Assembly: GCA_002413665.1 (NCBI GenBank)
Contig: DHXK01000064.1
Location: forward strand, 9,667 to 15,886
Direction: 5' to 3'
Source of the DNA: Legionellales bacterium UBA5158
GTDB taxonomy: Bacteria; Pseudomonadota; Gammaproteobacteria; DSM-16500
DNA length: 6,220 nucleotides
The notes beneath the pieces are model-generated. The model was not told the origin of the DNA, made no database searches, and worked only from the letters and a program-made list of their open reading frames with translations. Below, in pieces: positions 1 to 5,211 of this stretch. A program made the translations under genes and the position numbers. Every line of letters starts with the position of its first letter. Positions within the stretch are counted from its first letter, which is position 1.

Positions 1-35
1 TGTTTATTCTAATCATCTATCAAAAATAGGGGGCG

Positions 36-92
36 GGCTTCTATAGTTGCGTTTTTTAAAGAAATATCCAGCTATGCAAGCCTGACCCAATT
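36..92 (-). repeat. 3'-flank dyad repeat, copy A (downstream of the 210-aa gene)
   Basis: Plus-strand blocks, in order: GGCTTCTA (36-43), AAAGA (58-62), TGCAAGCCT (75-83), CCAATT (87-92). GGCTT (36-40) pairs with AAGCC (78-82), and ATAG (43-46) with CTAT (72-75), giving an imperfect dyad just beyond the stop codon at 98. The same blocks in the same order flank the ATPase stop codon (copy B). It could be a weak terminator or a remnant boundary element. Confidence 0.4.
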
Positions 93-97
93 GCTCT

Positions 98-730
98 TTA
101 TTTAGTTTCAAATAACGACTTATGAAGTTCATTAACACTCGGAAGAAAGTCTCTAAGAAAATCATAAGAAACCGACGTCGGCTCGCCTTTTTTAAATAAA
201 TATTTTTTATTTTTAAAATATACCTCTTCATCTTGATATGAAAATATATAATTTCCATCATTCCCATGAAAACTATTTCGGACATATTTTAAAATATGCA
301 ACCCTTTTTGAATTTCATCATAGTTAGGGAGTTGTGCTTTCTTCAATTTTGAATACATTTTTTCAATAGTATTATTATTGCGTGAGTAAATATTTTTTAA
401 AGATAAATAATAAAATAACGAACCCTCAATACAAAAATATAATTTTAAATAGCAACTCCCCAACGTACTTAAAAGCATTTGATTATAAGCACTATTAGAA
501 AAATCAATTAAAGAAGCAGTGTCCGCGTAACTTCCCCAAAACTCTGGTTGTGACCATACTGTTCTGTGAGTATAAAACATTATCACAATTTCGAACAAAA
601 TGTTTTCTAAGTGAAGGCAACATTTTTTTGCACCTGAATCAGTTATTTTCGCTTTAAATTGAGCCACATCCTGTCTGCATTGTTCTACCACCATCTCAGT
701 TTCAGTGATTATTTCATTTTGTGATTTCAT
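98..730 (-). CDS. Uncharacterised 210-aa protein with a HEPN-like RNxxH motif
   Basis: I do not recognise the family. The protein is predicted soluble and mostly helical, with no signal peptide. Residues 1-30 look like an amphipathic helix. Residues 87-112 are hydrophobic and aromatic but contain charged residues, so a buried helix is more likely than a membrane segment. At residues 149-159 it has YVRNSFHGNDG. An RN..H motif after a helix is typical of HEPN-type RNases and of related non-catalytic helical domains; here the R-H spacing is three residues, shorter than the classical R-x4-6-H, so catalysis is uncertain. The C-terminal 50 residues (YFKNKKYLFKKG onward) look like a beta hairpin then a helix. 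The ATG at 730 has only a weak ribosome site (GGGTAA). The gene lies 212 bp downstream of the ATPase gene on the same strand and has its own promoter candidate, so it need not be co-transcribed. By eye it is more A+T-rich than the ATPase gene. That it is a real gene is likely; its defence role is inferred from context. Confidence 0.7.
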   Translation of the reverse strand: MKSQNEIITETEMVVEQCRQDVAQFKAKITDSGAKKCCLHLENILFEIVIMFYTHRTVWSQPEFWGSYADTASLIDFSNSAYNQMLLSTLGSCYLKLYFCIEGSLFYYLSLKNIYSRNNNTIEKMYSKLKKAQLPNYDEIQKGLHILKYVRNSFHGNDGNYIFSYQDEEVYFKNKKYLFKKGEPTSVSYDFLRDFLPSVNELHKSLFETK

Positions 731-745
731 TTCATTTACCCATGA

Positions 746-773
746 TTTATAAGATAAAAGTGACGGGGTTCAA
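746..773 (-). promoter_or_regulatory. Sigma70-like promoter candidate for the 210-aa gene
   Basis: Read on the minus strand: -35 TTGAAC (768-773), a 16-nt spacer, and -10 TATAAA (746-751). The predicted start of transcription is near 739, leaving a leader of only about 10 nt before the ATG at 730, which is short; a promoter further upstream, or a partly leaderless mRNA, is possible. Confidence 0.35.
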
Positions 774-836
774 TAATATCAATTACTATTTTAAAATACT
801 TATATATTAGGCTTGATTGAACATCTTTTTTTCACT

Positions 837-854
837 TTATTTACAGGTAAATAA
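837..854. promoter_or_regulatory. 18-bp palindrome, operator-like
   Basis: TTATTTAC-AG-GTAAATAA is a perfect 8-bp inverted repeat with a 2-nt centre, between the ATPase stop (943) and the 210-aa start (730). The loop is too short for a good RNA hairpin and no U-run follows on either strand, so a dimeric-protein binding site is more plausible than a terminator. It lies 64 nt upstream of the putative -35 of the 210-aa gene. The binding protein is unknown. Confidence 0.4.
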
Positions 855-886
855 CAGCTGCTTTTGAAGTGTTAAAGCATAATGAT

Positions 887-935
887 GGCTTCTAAATAAA
901 GAGTAATTCTTGCAAGCCTAGATCAAAATCCAATT
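887..935 (-). repeat. 3'-flank dyad repeat, copy B (downstream of the ATPase gene)
   Basis: Blocks GGCTTCTA (887-894), AAAGA (898-902), TGCAAGCCT (911-919) and CCAATT (930-935) match copy A in order, with spacers differing by a few to about 11 nt. GGCTT (887-891) pairs with AAGCC (914-918), with an inner AAGA/TCTT pair (899-902 with 908-911). It starts 7 nt past the ATPase stop at 943. Confidence 0.4.
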
Positions 936-942
936 TTCTAGT

Positions 943-3513
943 TTATATTTTTGCTTGTTTATCCTTTAAATCTTGATGCCAGTTTTTAAGAATTGAAATT
1001 TCTTGTTCAATATCTGTTGGTGTTGGGAGATTTCGATTTAAACCAATGCCGTCACTATGCATCCAACTAGAAATTCGCCCATAAGCATCGCGCATTGTTG
1101 TGCAATCATTTAAAGTTAGAGCAGTCAATTGAGAAAGTCCTTTTGTATCAACTTTATTTGAAAATCGAGATAATACTACTGCTAATATTTCTTCAACAGC
1201 TCTCTCCCAAGTGAATCTTAAGTCATCCTGTAAATTTCTGATTGTTTTTTCCCAGCTCGCATCATCACCTTTTTGGTGATGAATTTTTTCGTTATTAAGT
1301 CGTGTTTCAATAGACTTTATTCTGCGATGTACATTCTGTGCTTTAGGCGGTACATCATTATGACATATACCGGTTTGACTATTATCCGGTAGCTTAGTGA
1401 CATGGCGATAATTAATATCCGCACTAATGTGGCGGCACGCTTCATCAAGTAAATATAGAAATTCTAAATTATGGGTAAACACAATTACTTGGCGCTTTAA
1501 ACTTTCGCTAGCTAAGCGTTTTGCAACAGCTTCTCTGTGACTGTGATCAAGTGAAGAGACTGGGTCATCAAAAATAATGGCTGACTGAGTTTCCGTTGTG
1601 GCTAATTCAGCTAAAAATGCAGCTAATGCGATACAGCGAAACTCACCTTCGCTTAAAATTTGGCCTACTTTTACAGTGGGTTTTCTAGTCATTATAACTT
1701 TGAATTGAGCAGCTCCATAACTAGATTTTTCTTGTTTTAATTCAATTGCCAGAGAGCTAATTTTAAGTAAAGCTATTTCTTTAGAGAACTGTGCACGTAA
1801 TGCATTTGTTACTAATTTTTCAGAAATATCAGATATCTTAGATGTGATCGGAGATGTGGATGTTTGTTTGATTAAATTTTCTAAGGCTTCAATTTTCTTC
1901 TTTCGTTGAATTTCGGCAAGCACATCTATTTCTACAACTTTAAGCCACACCCTATCATCTAATGCTTGTTTTTCTCCAAGCAGTCGTGTGCGACATTCTG
2001 CGTTGTCGATTTTGAACAGGTCAGTAATACGTTGTGTTAAGCCATTAAGTTCTTGGTTGAAAATGGAATCTGCTAGAACAGGTTTGGAAGGGATATTTGA
2101 TTTTAATTTTACAATAGAACGTAATGCCCATTTTGCTTTTATAATGAAATCATGATATGTCTCAGACAATTCTTTATTGTTGAGCTCGTTGCAAATATAA
2201 GAGGTTAATTTATAAATTTCTTTAATTGATATATTTTGCTTAGAAGCTATCTCTAGGTGTGACTTGTAAGCTAAAAGAGCATTTTTTTCTTTTTGTTTTG
2301 TGTCAGTTGCGATAAACTCATGAAATCGATCCAATCTATCAGCTGCTTCTGGTTCTATTTCTTGTTGGCATAGGACACATTTTGCATTTATTGTTGCAGG
2401 AAATGGTTTGTCAGTATACGCAACTTTTTCAGAGAAGTTTTTAGCTGATTCCCATAATATTTTCCATAGGTTATTACCAATATCTGGAAGGGGATCATTT
2501 TTAAATAATTCGCTTGCAGCAGTATTCGCGGCTTTATTGCATGTAGCATAGTGGTTTTTTAATGTTTTCAATTCGTAAATATAATCATCAGAAATAATTT
2601 TTTCTAAATTATTTTTTAGGCAGATTAGTTCTTGTAATTTGTTTACTTTGGCTTGAAGCTCTCGAACTGCTTTATTGGGATCACCGCTAAGATCAATAGC
2701 TAGTTGTTCGCGTCGTTTTTTATCTGCGTCTGATAATATCGTTAAATTTGATATTTCATCAGCGGAAGTATTTCCTTTTAGGTTATTAATTATTATCCCG
2801 ACGGGAGTCTTGGGAGAGCATTGTGGTGTTTTTAATGTGTTTGGTGTTTGTCCTTTGAGTATATCAATTTCATTTTGAAGCTTTTCTTTGACTAATAGGC
2901 ATGCGCTGACTAACTTTCGTAATAGTTCCATCGGAAAGGGCACATAAGCAACGTCGTTTGTTGCTTCTACATGTACATTCGCCGTTGATGAGTCAAATAC
3001 ACTAATAGAGGATAGTGCGGCATCTGTTGTTTGATCTTTAGTCCATTCTATTTCACATACTTTATTATTAATTAAGTATGTAATGGTTGCTTTTGATAAG
3101 CCGGGGTTATCTTCATAGATATTAGCTAGAATTGATTCACGTTTTAGATTTCTGGCACGGCAAATTTGTTTAAGTATTCGCGTGTAACCTGATTTTCCAG
3201 CACCATTATCCCCATAAACAATTGTCAATCCCGTGGGATAAAATTGTAGTTTTTGATTTTTAGCTAATGCATTAACATTAGCAACATTGTGAATAGATTT
3301 CAGTGTTACATTACCTACGATGTTCTCTGCTTGGATATCATTTTTAGTAAGCAGAGCTAGAGCTGTGGTTTGGAGTTTGCAAATATCAGTCAAAGATACT
3401 ATATCTTCGCTGGTTAAGTCATTATTGACACATATCTTATGGAGGGCGTGACGTTGCCATATTGGCCTATCCTTAGACCAACTCAAAATATCATTTAAAG
3501 CGTCAGGTACCAT
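943..3513 (-). CDS. RloC/PrrC-like AAA_13 ABC ATPase with probable anticodon-nuclease C-terminus
   Basis: Large cytoplasmic SMC/Rad50-like ATPase of 856 aa. In order: N-terminal domain; Walker A GDNGAGKS (101-108); long central region, predicted helical or coiled coil, with a zinc-hook-like CVLC (379-382); ABC signature LSEGE (620-624); Walker B AIIFDDPVSSLD (645-656); H-loop VIVFTHN with H681. The C-terminal domain contains WERAVEE (R771, E775) and SSWMHSD (H819). This order resembles the PrrC/RloC Arg-Glu-His anticodon-nuclease triad, though the E-to-H gap is longer than in PrrC. RloC family members couple DNA-damage sensing, with ATP hydrolysis, to tRNA anticodon-loop cleavage, and are smaller relatives of Rad50 in design. 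The start is the ATG at 3513: GAGG lies 6 nt upstream. An in-frame TTG at 3534 would add seven residues but has no better ribosome site. The gene is divergent from the restriction-modification pair. Family assignment is firm; nuclease activity is inference. Confidence 0.85.
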   Translation of the reverse strand: MVPDALNDILSWSKDRPIWQRHALHKICVNNDLTSEDIVSLTDICKLQTTALALLTKNDIQAENIVGNVTLKSIHNVANVNALAKNQKLQFYPTGLTIVYGDNGAGKSGYTRILKQICRARNLKRESILANIYEDNPGLSKATITYLINNKVCEIEWTKDQTTDAALSSISVFDSSTANVHVEATNDVAYVPFPMELLRKLVSACLLVKEKLQNEIDILKGQTPNTLKTPQCSPKTPVGIIINNLKGNTSADEISNLTILSDADKKRREQLAIDLSGDPNKAVRELQAKVNKLQELICLKNNLEKIISDDYIYELKTLKNHYATCNKAANTAASELFKNDPLPDIGNNLWKILWESAKNFSEKVAYTDKPFPATINAKCVLCQQEIEPEAADRLDRFHEFIATDTKQKEKNALLAYKSHLEIASKQNISIKEIYKLTSYICNELNNKELSETYHDFIIKAKWALRSIVKLKSNIPSKPVLADSIFNQELNGLTQRITDLFKIDNAECRTRLLGEKQALDDRVWLKVVEIDVLAEIQRKKKIEALENLIKQTSTSPITSKISDISEKLVTNALRAQFSKEIALLKISSLAIELKQEKSSYGAAQFKVIMTRKPTVKVGQILSEGEFRCIALAAFLAELATTETQSAIIFDDPVSSLDHSHREAVAKRLASESLKRQVIVFTHNLEFLYLLDEACRHISADINYRHVTKLPDNSQTGICHNDVPPKAQNVHRRIKSIETRLNNEKIHHQKGDDASWEKTIRNLQDDLRFTWERAVEEILAVVLSRFSNKVDTKGLSQLTALTLNDCTTMRDAYGRISSWMHSDGIGLNRNLPTPTDIEQEISILKNWHQDLKDKQAKI
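1262..1289 (+). terminator. Terminator-like hairpin, antisense inside the ATPase gene
   Basis: TCATCACC (1262-1269), a 5-nt T loop, and GGTGATGA (1275-1282) form a perfect 8-bp stem, followed on the plus strand by A and six T (1284-1289). This is the layout of an intrinsic terminator for plus-strand transcription, which would run antisense to the ATPase gene. It lies in codons for the C-terminal domain (around NNEKIHHQKGDD), so coding constraint alone could have produced it. Confidence 0.35.
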
Positions 3514-3624
3514 TGAAAACCTCAAAGAGTGCAAGTTTAGAAGTCATTTACAAAATACGGGTGGCTTTGAATTGTTTTCTGTAATTGATTCAGGGGTGAT
3601 TGTTCTTGAATTTTGCTTTTTGTC

Positions 3625-3633
3625 ATTATCTCA
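3625..3633 (-). promoter_or_regulatory. Possible extended -10 promoter for the ATPase gene
   Basis: Read on the minus strand: TG-A-GATAAT (3625-3633), an extended -10 form, without a convincing -35 upstream. Transcription would start near 3618 and leave a leader of about 105 nt to the ATG at 3513. This is the best candidate I see for the ATPase, but it is weak. Confidence 0.25.
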
Positions 3634-3775
3634 TAAACATGGCAAAATTGCGTAAAAAGCCTCTTAATATGTTTTTTGAGCCTAGGGCATTTTTAATGTG
3701 GTTTTTTTACGATACGTCTCTAAACCATAATTTTACTGCACTTAATATTGCCTCTTTCTTTAAATCTTCAATCAT
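3626..3775 (-). pseudogene. Possible decayed small ORF
   Basis: On the minus strand an ATG at 3775, preceded by AAGGCGG and a 5-nt spacer, opens MIEDLKKEAILSAVKLWF and ends at TAA (3707-3709) after 22 codons. The same frame stays open past this stop for another 26 codons to TAA at 3626-3628. One nonsense change (TAA next to a run of A) would account for the break, so this may be a 49-codon gene inactivated by a single mutation, a real 22-aa peptide gene, or chance. I do not recognise the product. Confidence 0.2.
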
Positions 3776-3836
3776 TATTACCGCCTTCATAAATACGTGT
3801 AATTATAATTCATTAACCTTCTAATTGATTAATAAA

Positions 3837-3910
3837 TAACGTGGCTAGTGTCAGCCATTACCCTTGTCATGCACTGCATGCTTAATCGATAAACTTCATA
3901 AAGCACGTTA
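3837..3910. repeat. Inverted-repeat-bounded segment
   Basis: TAACGTG (3837-3843) and CACGTTA (3904-3910) are perfect 7-bp inverted repeats around 60 bp that also contain TGGCT (3842-3846) pairing with AGCCA (3853-3857) and the dyad CATGCA-C-TGCATG (3868-3880). The stem can extend by CT/AG with one bulged G, a layout reminiscent of an attC site, but the core-site consensus is not met. A protein-binding region or a cruciform-forming segment is equally possible. Confidence 0.35.
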
Positions 3911-3977
3911 ATTTTGCTGCTCAAAGATAGAAGGGTATAGATCTGTGCACCAATAAATCTAATTAAAGGAAGTATAG

Positions 3978-3986
3978 TGTTATAAT
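3978..3986 (+). promoter_or_regulatory. Extended -10 promoter for the endonuclease gene
   Basis: TG-T-TATAAT is a perfect extended -10 element. No good -35 lies 16-18 nt upstream, as is usual for extended -10 promoters. Transcription would start near 3993, giving a leader of about 56 nt to the ATG at 4049. Confidence 0.6.
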
Positions 3987-4033
3987 ATTAACAATAACCT
4001 TGAATCATCCTTGCTCTTATATTGTGGCTCCAT

Positions 4034-4040
4034 GAAGGGA
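4034..4040 (+). promoter_or_regulatory. Ribosome binding site deciding the endonuclease start
   Basis: GAAGGGA lies 8 nt before the ATG at 4049. It favours this start over the in-frame TTG at 4022, which has no comparable purine-rich site upstream. Confidence 0.7.
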
Positions 4041-4048
4041 TACAGTTT

Positions 4049-4900
4049 ATGACTACTATTGGCGACGCCGCGCAAGAAATTCAAACAAAAATCTCTAATG
4101 GGGAACGTATTCTTGATTTCATTGATAATGAAAATTTAATTACATGTGTAACTCGACTTTTTCGAGTTGTACATGCAACAACTGTTCAAATTAGTGAAGG
4201 TAAGGCCTGGCATAAGTGGAATTTTTGGAAAAATGGTGTTGATCCATTTGCAACTATAGTGTCAACTATAGTGAGCGGGAAAAAAACAATTGAAGATCAT
4301 TTGCTTGAAGTCGAGAAAGTAAGGCAGATAGATAAAACGATATCAAATTCGATAGGTTACTTTCATCAAGACATCTTAGGACACTTGAATGGTTGCACTA
4401 ATCCTGGATTGAATGGTGAGATAGACTTAATTGTCGAGCGTCCTGGTCTTAAATTGATCGCCGAATTGAAGAACAAATGGAATACAACGAAAGGAGATGA
4501 TAAAACTCAGCCTTATGATAAACTTGCTCGGCTCATTGAGTCTGATTATAGCGGGTATATTGGTTATTATGTTTGCATTATTTCTAAACCAATAAAAAGT
4601 AAGGGTTATAGGGTTTTAGATAAATCTTTCACACCATCAAAGAAAAAAGAACGTCGCCCACTTCGTGAAGACATAAGAGAAATTGATGGATTAAGTTTTT
4701 ATGATCTACTAACCGGCAGAAAAGATAGCTTATTAGATTTATATCAAGTATTTCCTAAGCTTTTGGCGTATTGTATAAACCTCGAGGATCCAAATAAAAA
4801 ATTAAGTAGCTTGATAGATGATCAAGATAATTATTTCAGGTACTTATGGTTTCATATTTATACAGCTAATCACGGAGGAGTCCCTCCGAGTTCAAAGTGA
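4049..4900 (+). CDS. Type II restriction endonuclease, Eco47II-like (PD-(D/E)xK)
   Basis: Probable dimeric type II endonuclease of 283 aa that cuts unmethylated double-stranded DNA. A PD-(D/E)xK core is visible: GEIDLIVE with D126, then a short hydrophobic strand leading to AELKNK with E139 and K141, followed by NKWNTTKG (142-149). The ELKNK.NT block, and FHQDILG at 105-111 before it, match my memory of the Eco47II family (GGNCC cutters); specificity is therefore a family-level guess, not read from the protein. The start is ATG 4049 because GAAGGGA lies 8 nt upstream; an in-frame TTG at 4022 would add nine residues but lacks a ribosome site. The gene precedes its methyltransferase on the same strand by 311 bp, has an extended -10 promoter upstream, and carries a 14-bp hairpin about 95-127 nt into the coding region. 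A 12-bp tandem duplication encodes TIVSTIVS (69-76). Confidence 0.8.
   Translation: MTTIGDAAQEIQTKISNGERILDFIDNENLITCVTRLFRVVHATTVQISEGKAWHKWNFWKNGVDPFATIVSTIVSGKKTIEDHLLEVEKVRQIDKTISNSIGYFHQDILGHLNGCTNPGLNGEIDLIVERPGLKLIAELKNKWNTTKGDDKTQPYDKLARLIESDYSGYIGYYVCIISKPIKSKGYRVLDKSFTPSKKKERRPLREDIREIDGLSFYDLLTGRKDSLLDLYQVFPKLLAYCINLEDPNKKLSSLIDDQDNYFRYLWFHIYTANHGGVPPSSK
4143..4175 (+). promoter_or_regulatory. 14-bp intragenic hairpin in the endonuclease mRNA
   Basis: CATGTGTAACTCGA (4143-4156), a CTTTT loop, and TCGAGTTGTACATG (4162-4175) form a stem of 14 pairs: 12 Watson-Crick and two adjacent G-U wobbles at its middle. It begins 94 nt after the start codon. It is far stronger than expected by chance in DNA this A+T-rich. 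It could slow translation or transcription of the toxic gene, or be a DNA dyad bound by a regulator. Its left arm carries ATGTGTA, also present in the inverted repeat at 5017-5047. Confidence 0.45.
4251..4274 (+). repeat. 12-bp tandem duplication in the endonuclease gene
   Basis: CAACTATAGTGT and CAACTATAGTGA stand back to back (11 of 12 bases identical). The duplication keeps the frame and encodes TIVS twice (residues 69-76), so the protein length varies by four residues if it is unstable. Confidence 0.7.
4873..4888 (+). other. Hairpin near the end of the endonuclease gene
   Basis: CGGAGG (4873-4878) and CCTCCG (4883-4888) form a perfect 6-bp G+C-rich stem with an AGTC loop, covering codons just before the stop at 4898. 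No U-run follows directly, so it is not a standard intrinsic terminator. It could protect the 3' end of the mRNA. Confidence 0.4.
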
Positions 4901-5016
4901 TTTAGAGTAGTTTTAAAATATTCTAAATATCAATCTGAAAATTTATTTTACTGCCTTATTTTTTTTCATTTAGATGAGAATAATAACTTTAGCTTAAAAT
5001 AAAGCATAAACCCATA

Positions 5017-5047
5017 ATGTGTACCATATTGCCGATTAAATACACAT
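5017..5047. repeat. Inverted repeat ATGTGTA / TACACAT
   Basis: Perfect 7-bp arms, 5017-5023 and 5041-5047, with a 17-nt spacer. The same ATGTGTA also starts the hairpin inside the endonuclease gene. It is a candidate operator for the helix-turn-helix of the methyltransferase, but one such repeat is expected about once by chance in a spacer this long. Confidence 0.3.
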
Positions 5048-5064
5048 ATATACCATCTGCTGTA

Positions 5065-5099
5065 GAATGATAAATGTTTATATTTCCAAACAATCATTC
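5065..5099. repeat. Inverted repeat GAATGAT / ATCATTC upstream of the methyltransferase promoter
   Basis: Perfect 7-bp arms (5065-5071 and 5093-5099). Inside them TGTTT (5075-5079) also pairs with AAACA (5088-5092), so the dyad spans 12 pairs with a 3-nt bulge. It ends 6 bp before the -35 element, a usual place for an operator or activator site. Confidence 0.4.
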
Positions 5100-5105
5100 G
5101 GTCTA

Positions 5106-5133
5106 TTTACATCGAAATATATTCCACTATATT
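5106..5133 (+). promoter_or_regulatory. Sigma70-like promoter of the methyltransferase gene
   Basis: -35 TTTACA (5106-5111), a 16-nt spacer, and -10 TATATT (5128-5133), each one base from consensus. Transcription would start near 5140, with a leader of about 72 nt that includes the GCCGGC palindrome (5140-5145). Confidence 0.5.
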
Positions 5134-5211
5134 GGTAGAGCCGGCGGATTGGATAATGTAGTCCATAACCTGTATTTTCATTAATCATAATTTAATTTTG
5201 AGACATTCAAT

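Larger units (their letters stand above)
3514..4048. other. Divergent intergenic region, 535 bp
   Basis: Lies between the minus-strand ATPase gene and the plus-strand endonuclease gene. It contains the ribosome site and a weak promoter candidate for the ATPase, a possible decayed small ORF (3626-3775), an inverted-repeat-bounded segment (3837-3910) with a CATGCA-C-TGCATG dyad (3868-3880), and a strong promoter for the endonuclease (3978-3986). No convincing intact gene is seen in it. Confidence 0.7.
4901..5211 (+). promoter_or_regulatory. Regulatory spacer between endonuclease and methyltransferase genes
   Basis: This 311-bp spacer holds no convincing gene. It begins with an A+T-rich dyad (ATTTAGA at 4900-4906 pairing with TCTAAAT at 4922-4928), then a run of eight T (4961-4968) without a G+C-rich stem, then two 7-bp inverted repeats (5017-5047 and 5065-5099) and a sigma70-like promoter (5106-5133). 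Its length and repeats suggest separately controlled methyltransferase expression. Confidence 0.55.

Noticed and set aside
13..285. Open frame of 90 codons on the minus strand overlapping the end of the 210-aa gene
   Set aside because: It lies largely inside that gene in another frame, has low-complexity composition and no ribosome site; it looks like a by-product of A+T-rich DNA.
2675..2878. Open frame of 67 codons on the plus strand
   Set aside because: Fully antisense to the central region of the ATPase gene, with no start signals or recognisable motif.
3514..3534. Upstream TTG start of the ATPase
   Set aside because: GAGG sits 6 nt before the ATG at 3513, inside the would-be extension, so the ATG is preferred.
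3600..3824. Open frame of 74 codons on the plus strand in the divergent region
   Set aside because: TTG start without a ribosome site, very rich in F and N, no family features; the opposite strand gives a more gene-like but broken frame.
3837..3910. Integron attC site
   Set aside because: The ends only partly match the attC core (GTTAATT rather than GTTRRRY), no integrase is seen, neighbouring genes are not co-oriented cassettes and no second site follows the endonuclease.
4022..4048. Upstream TTG start of the endonuclease
   Set aside because: The ribosome site GAAGGGA fits the ATG at 4049; the extra nine residues have no support.
4900..4968. Intrinsic terminator after the endonuclease gene
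   Set aside because: The dyad at 4900-4928 is A+T-only in most pairs and the T8 run is 33 nt beyond it; no compact G+C-rich stem precedes the T-run.
4901..5211. Small controller (C) protein gene between endonuclease and methyltransferase
   Set aside because: The only ATG-led frames are a few codons long, and no C-box-like paired GACT/AGTC sites are visible.
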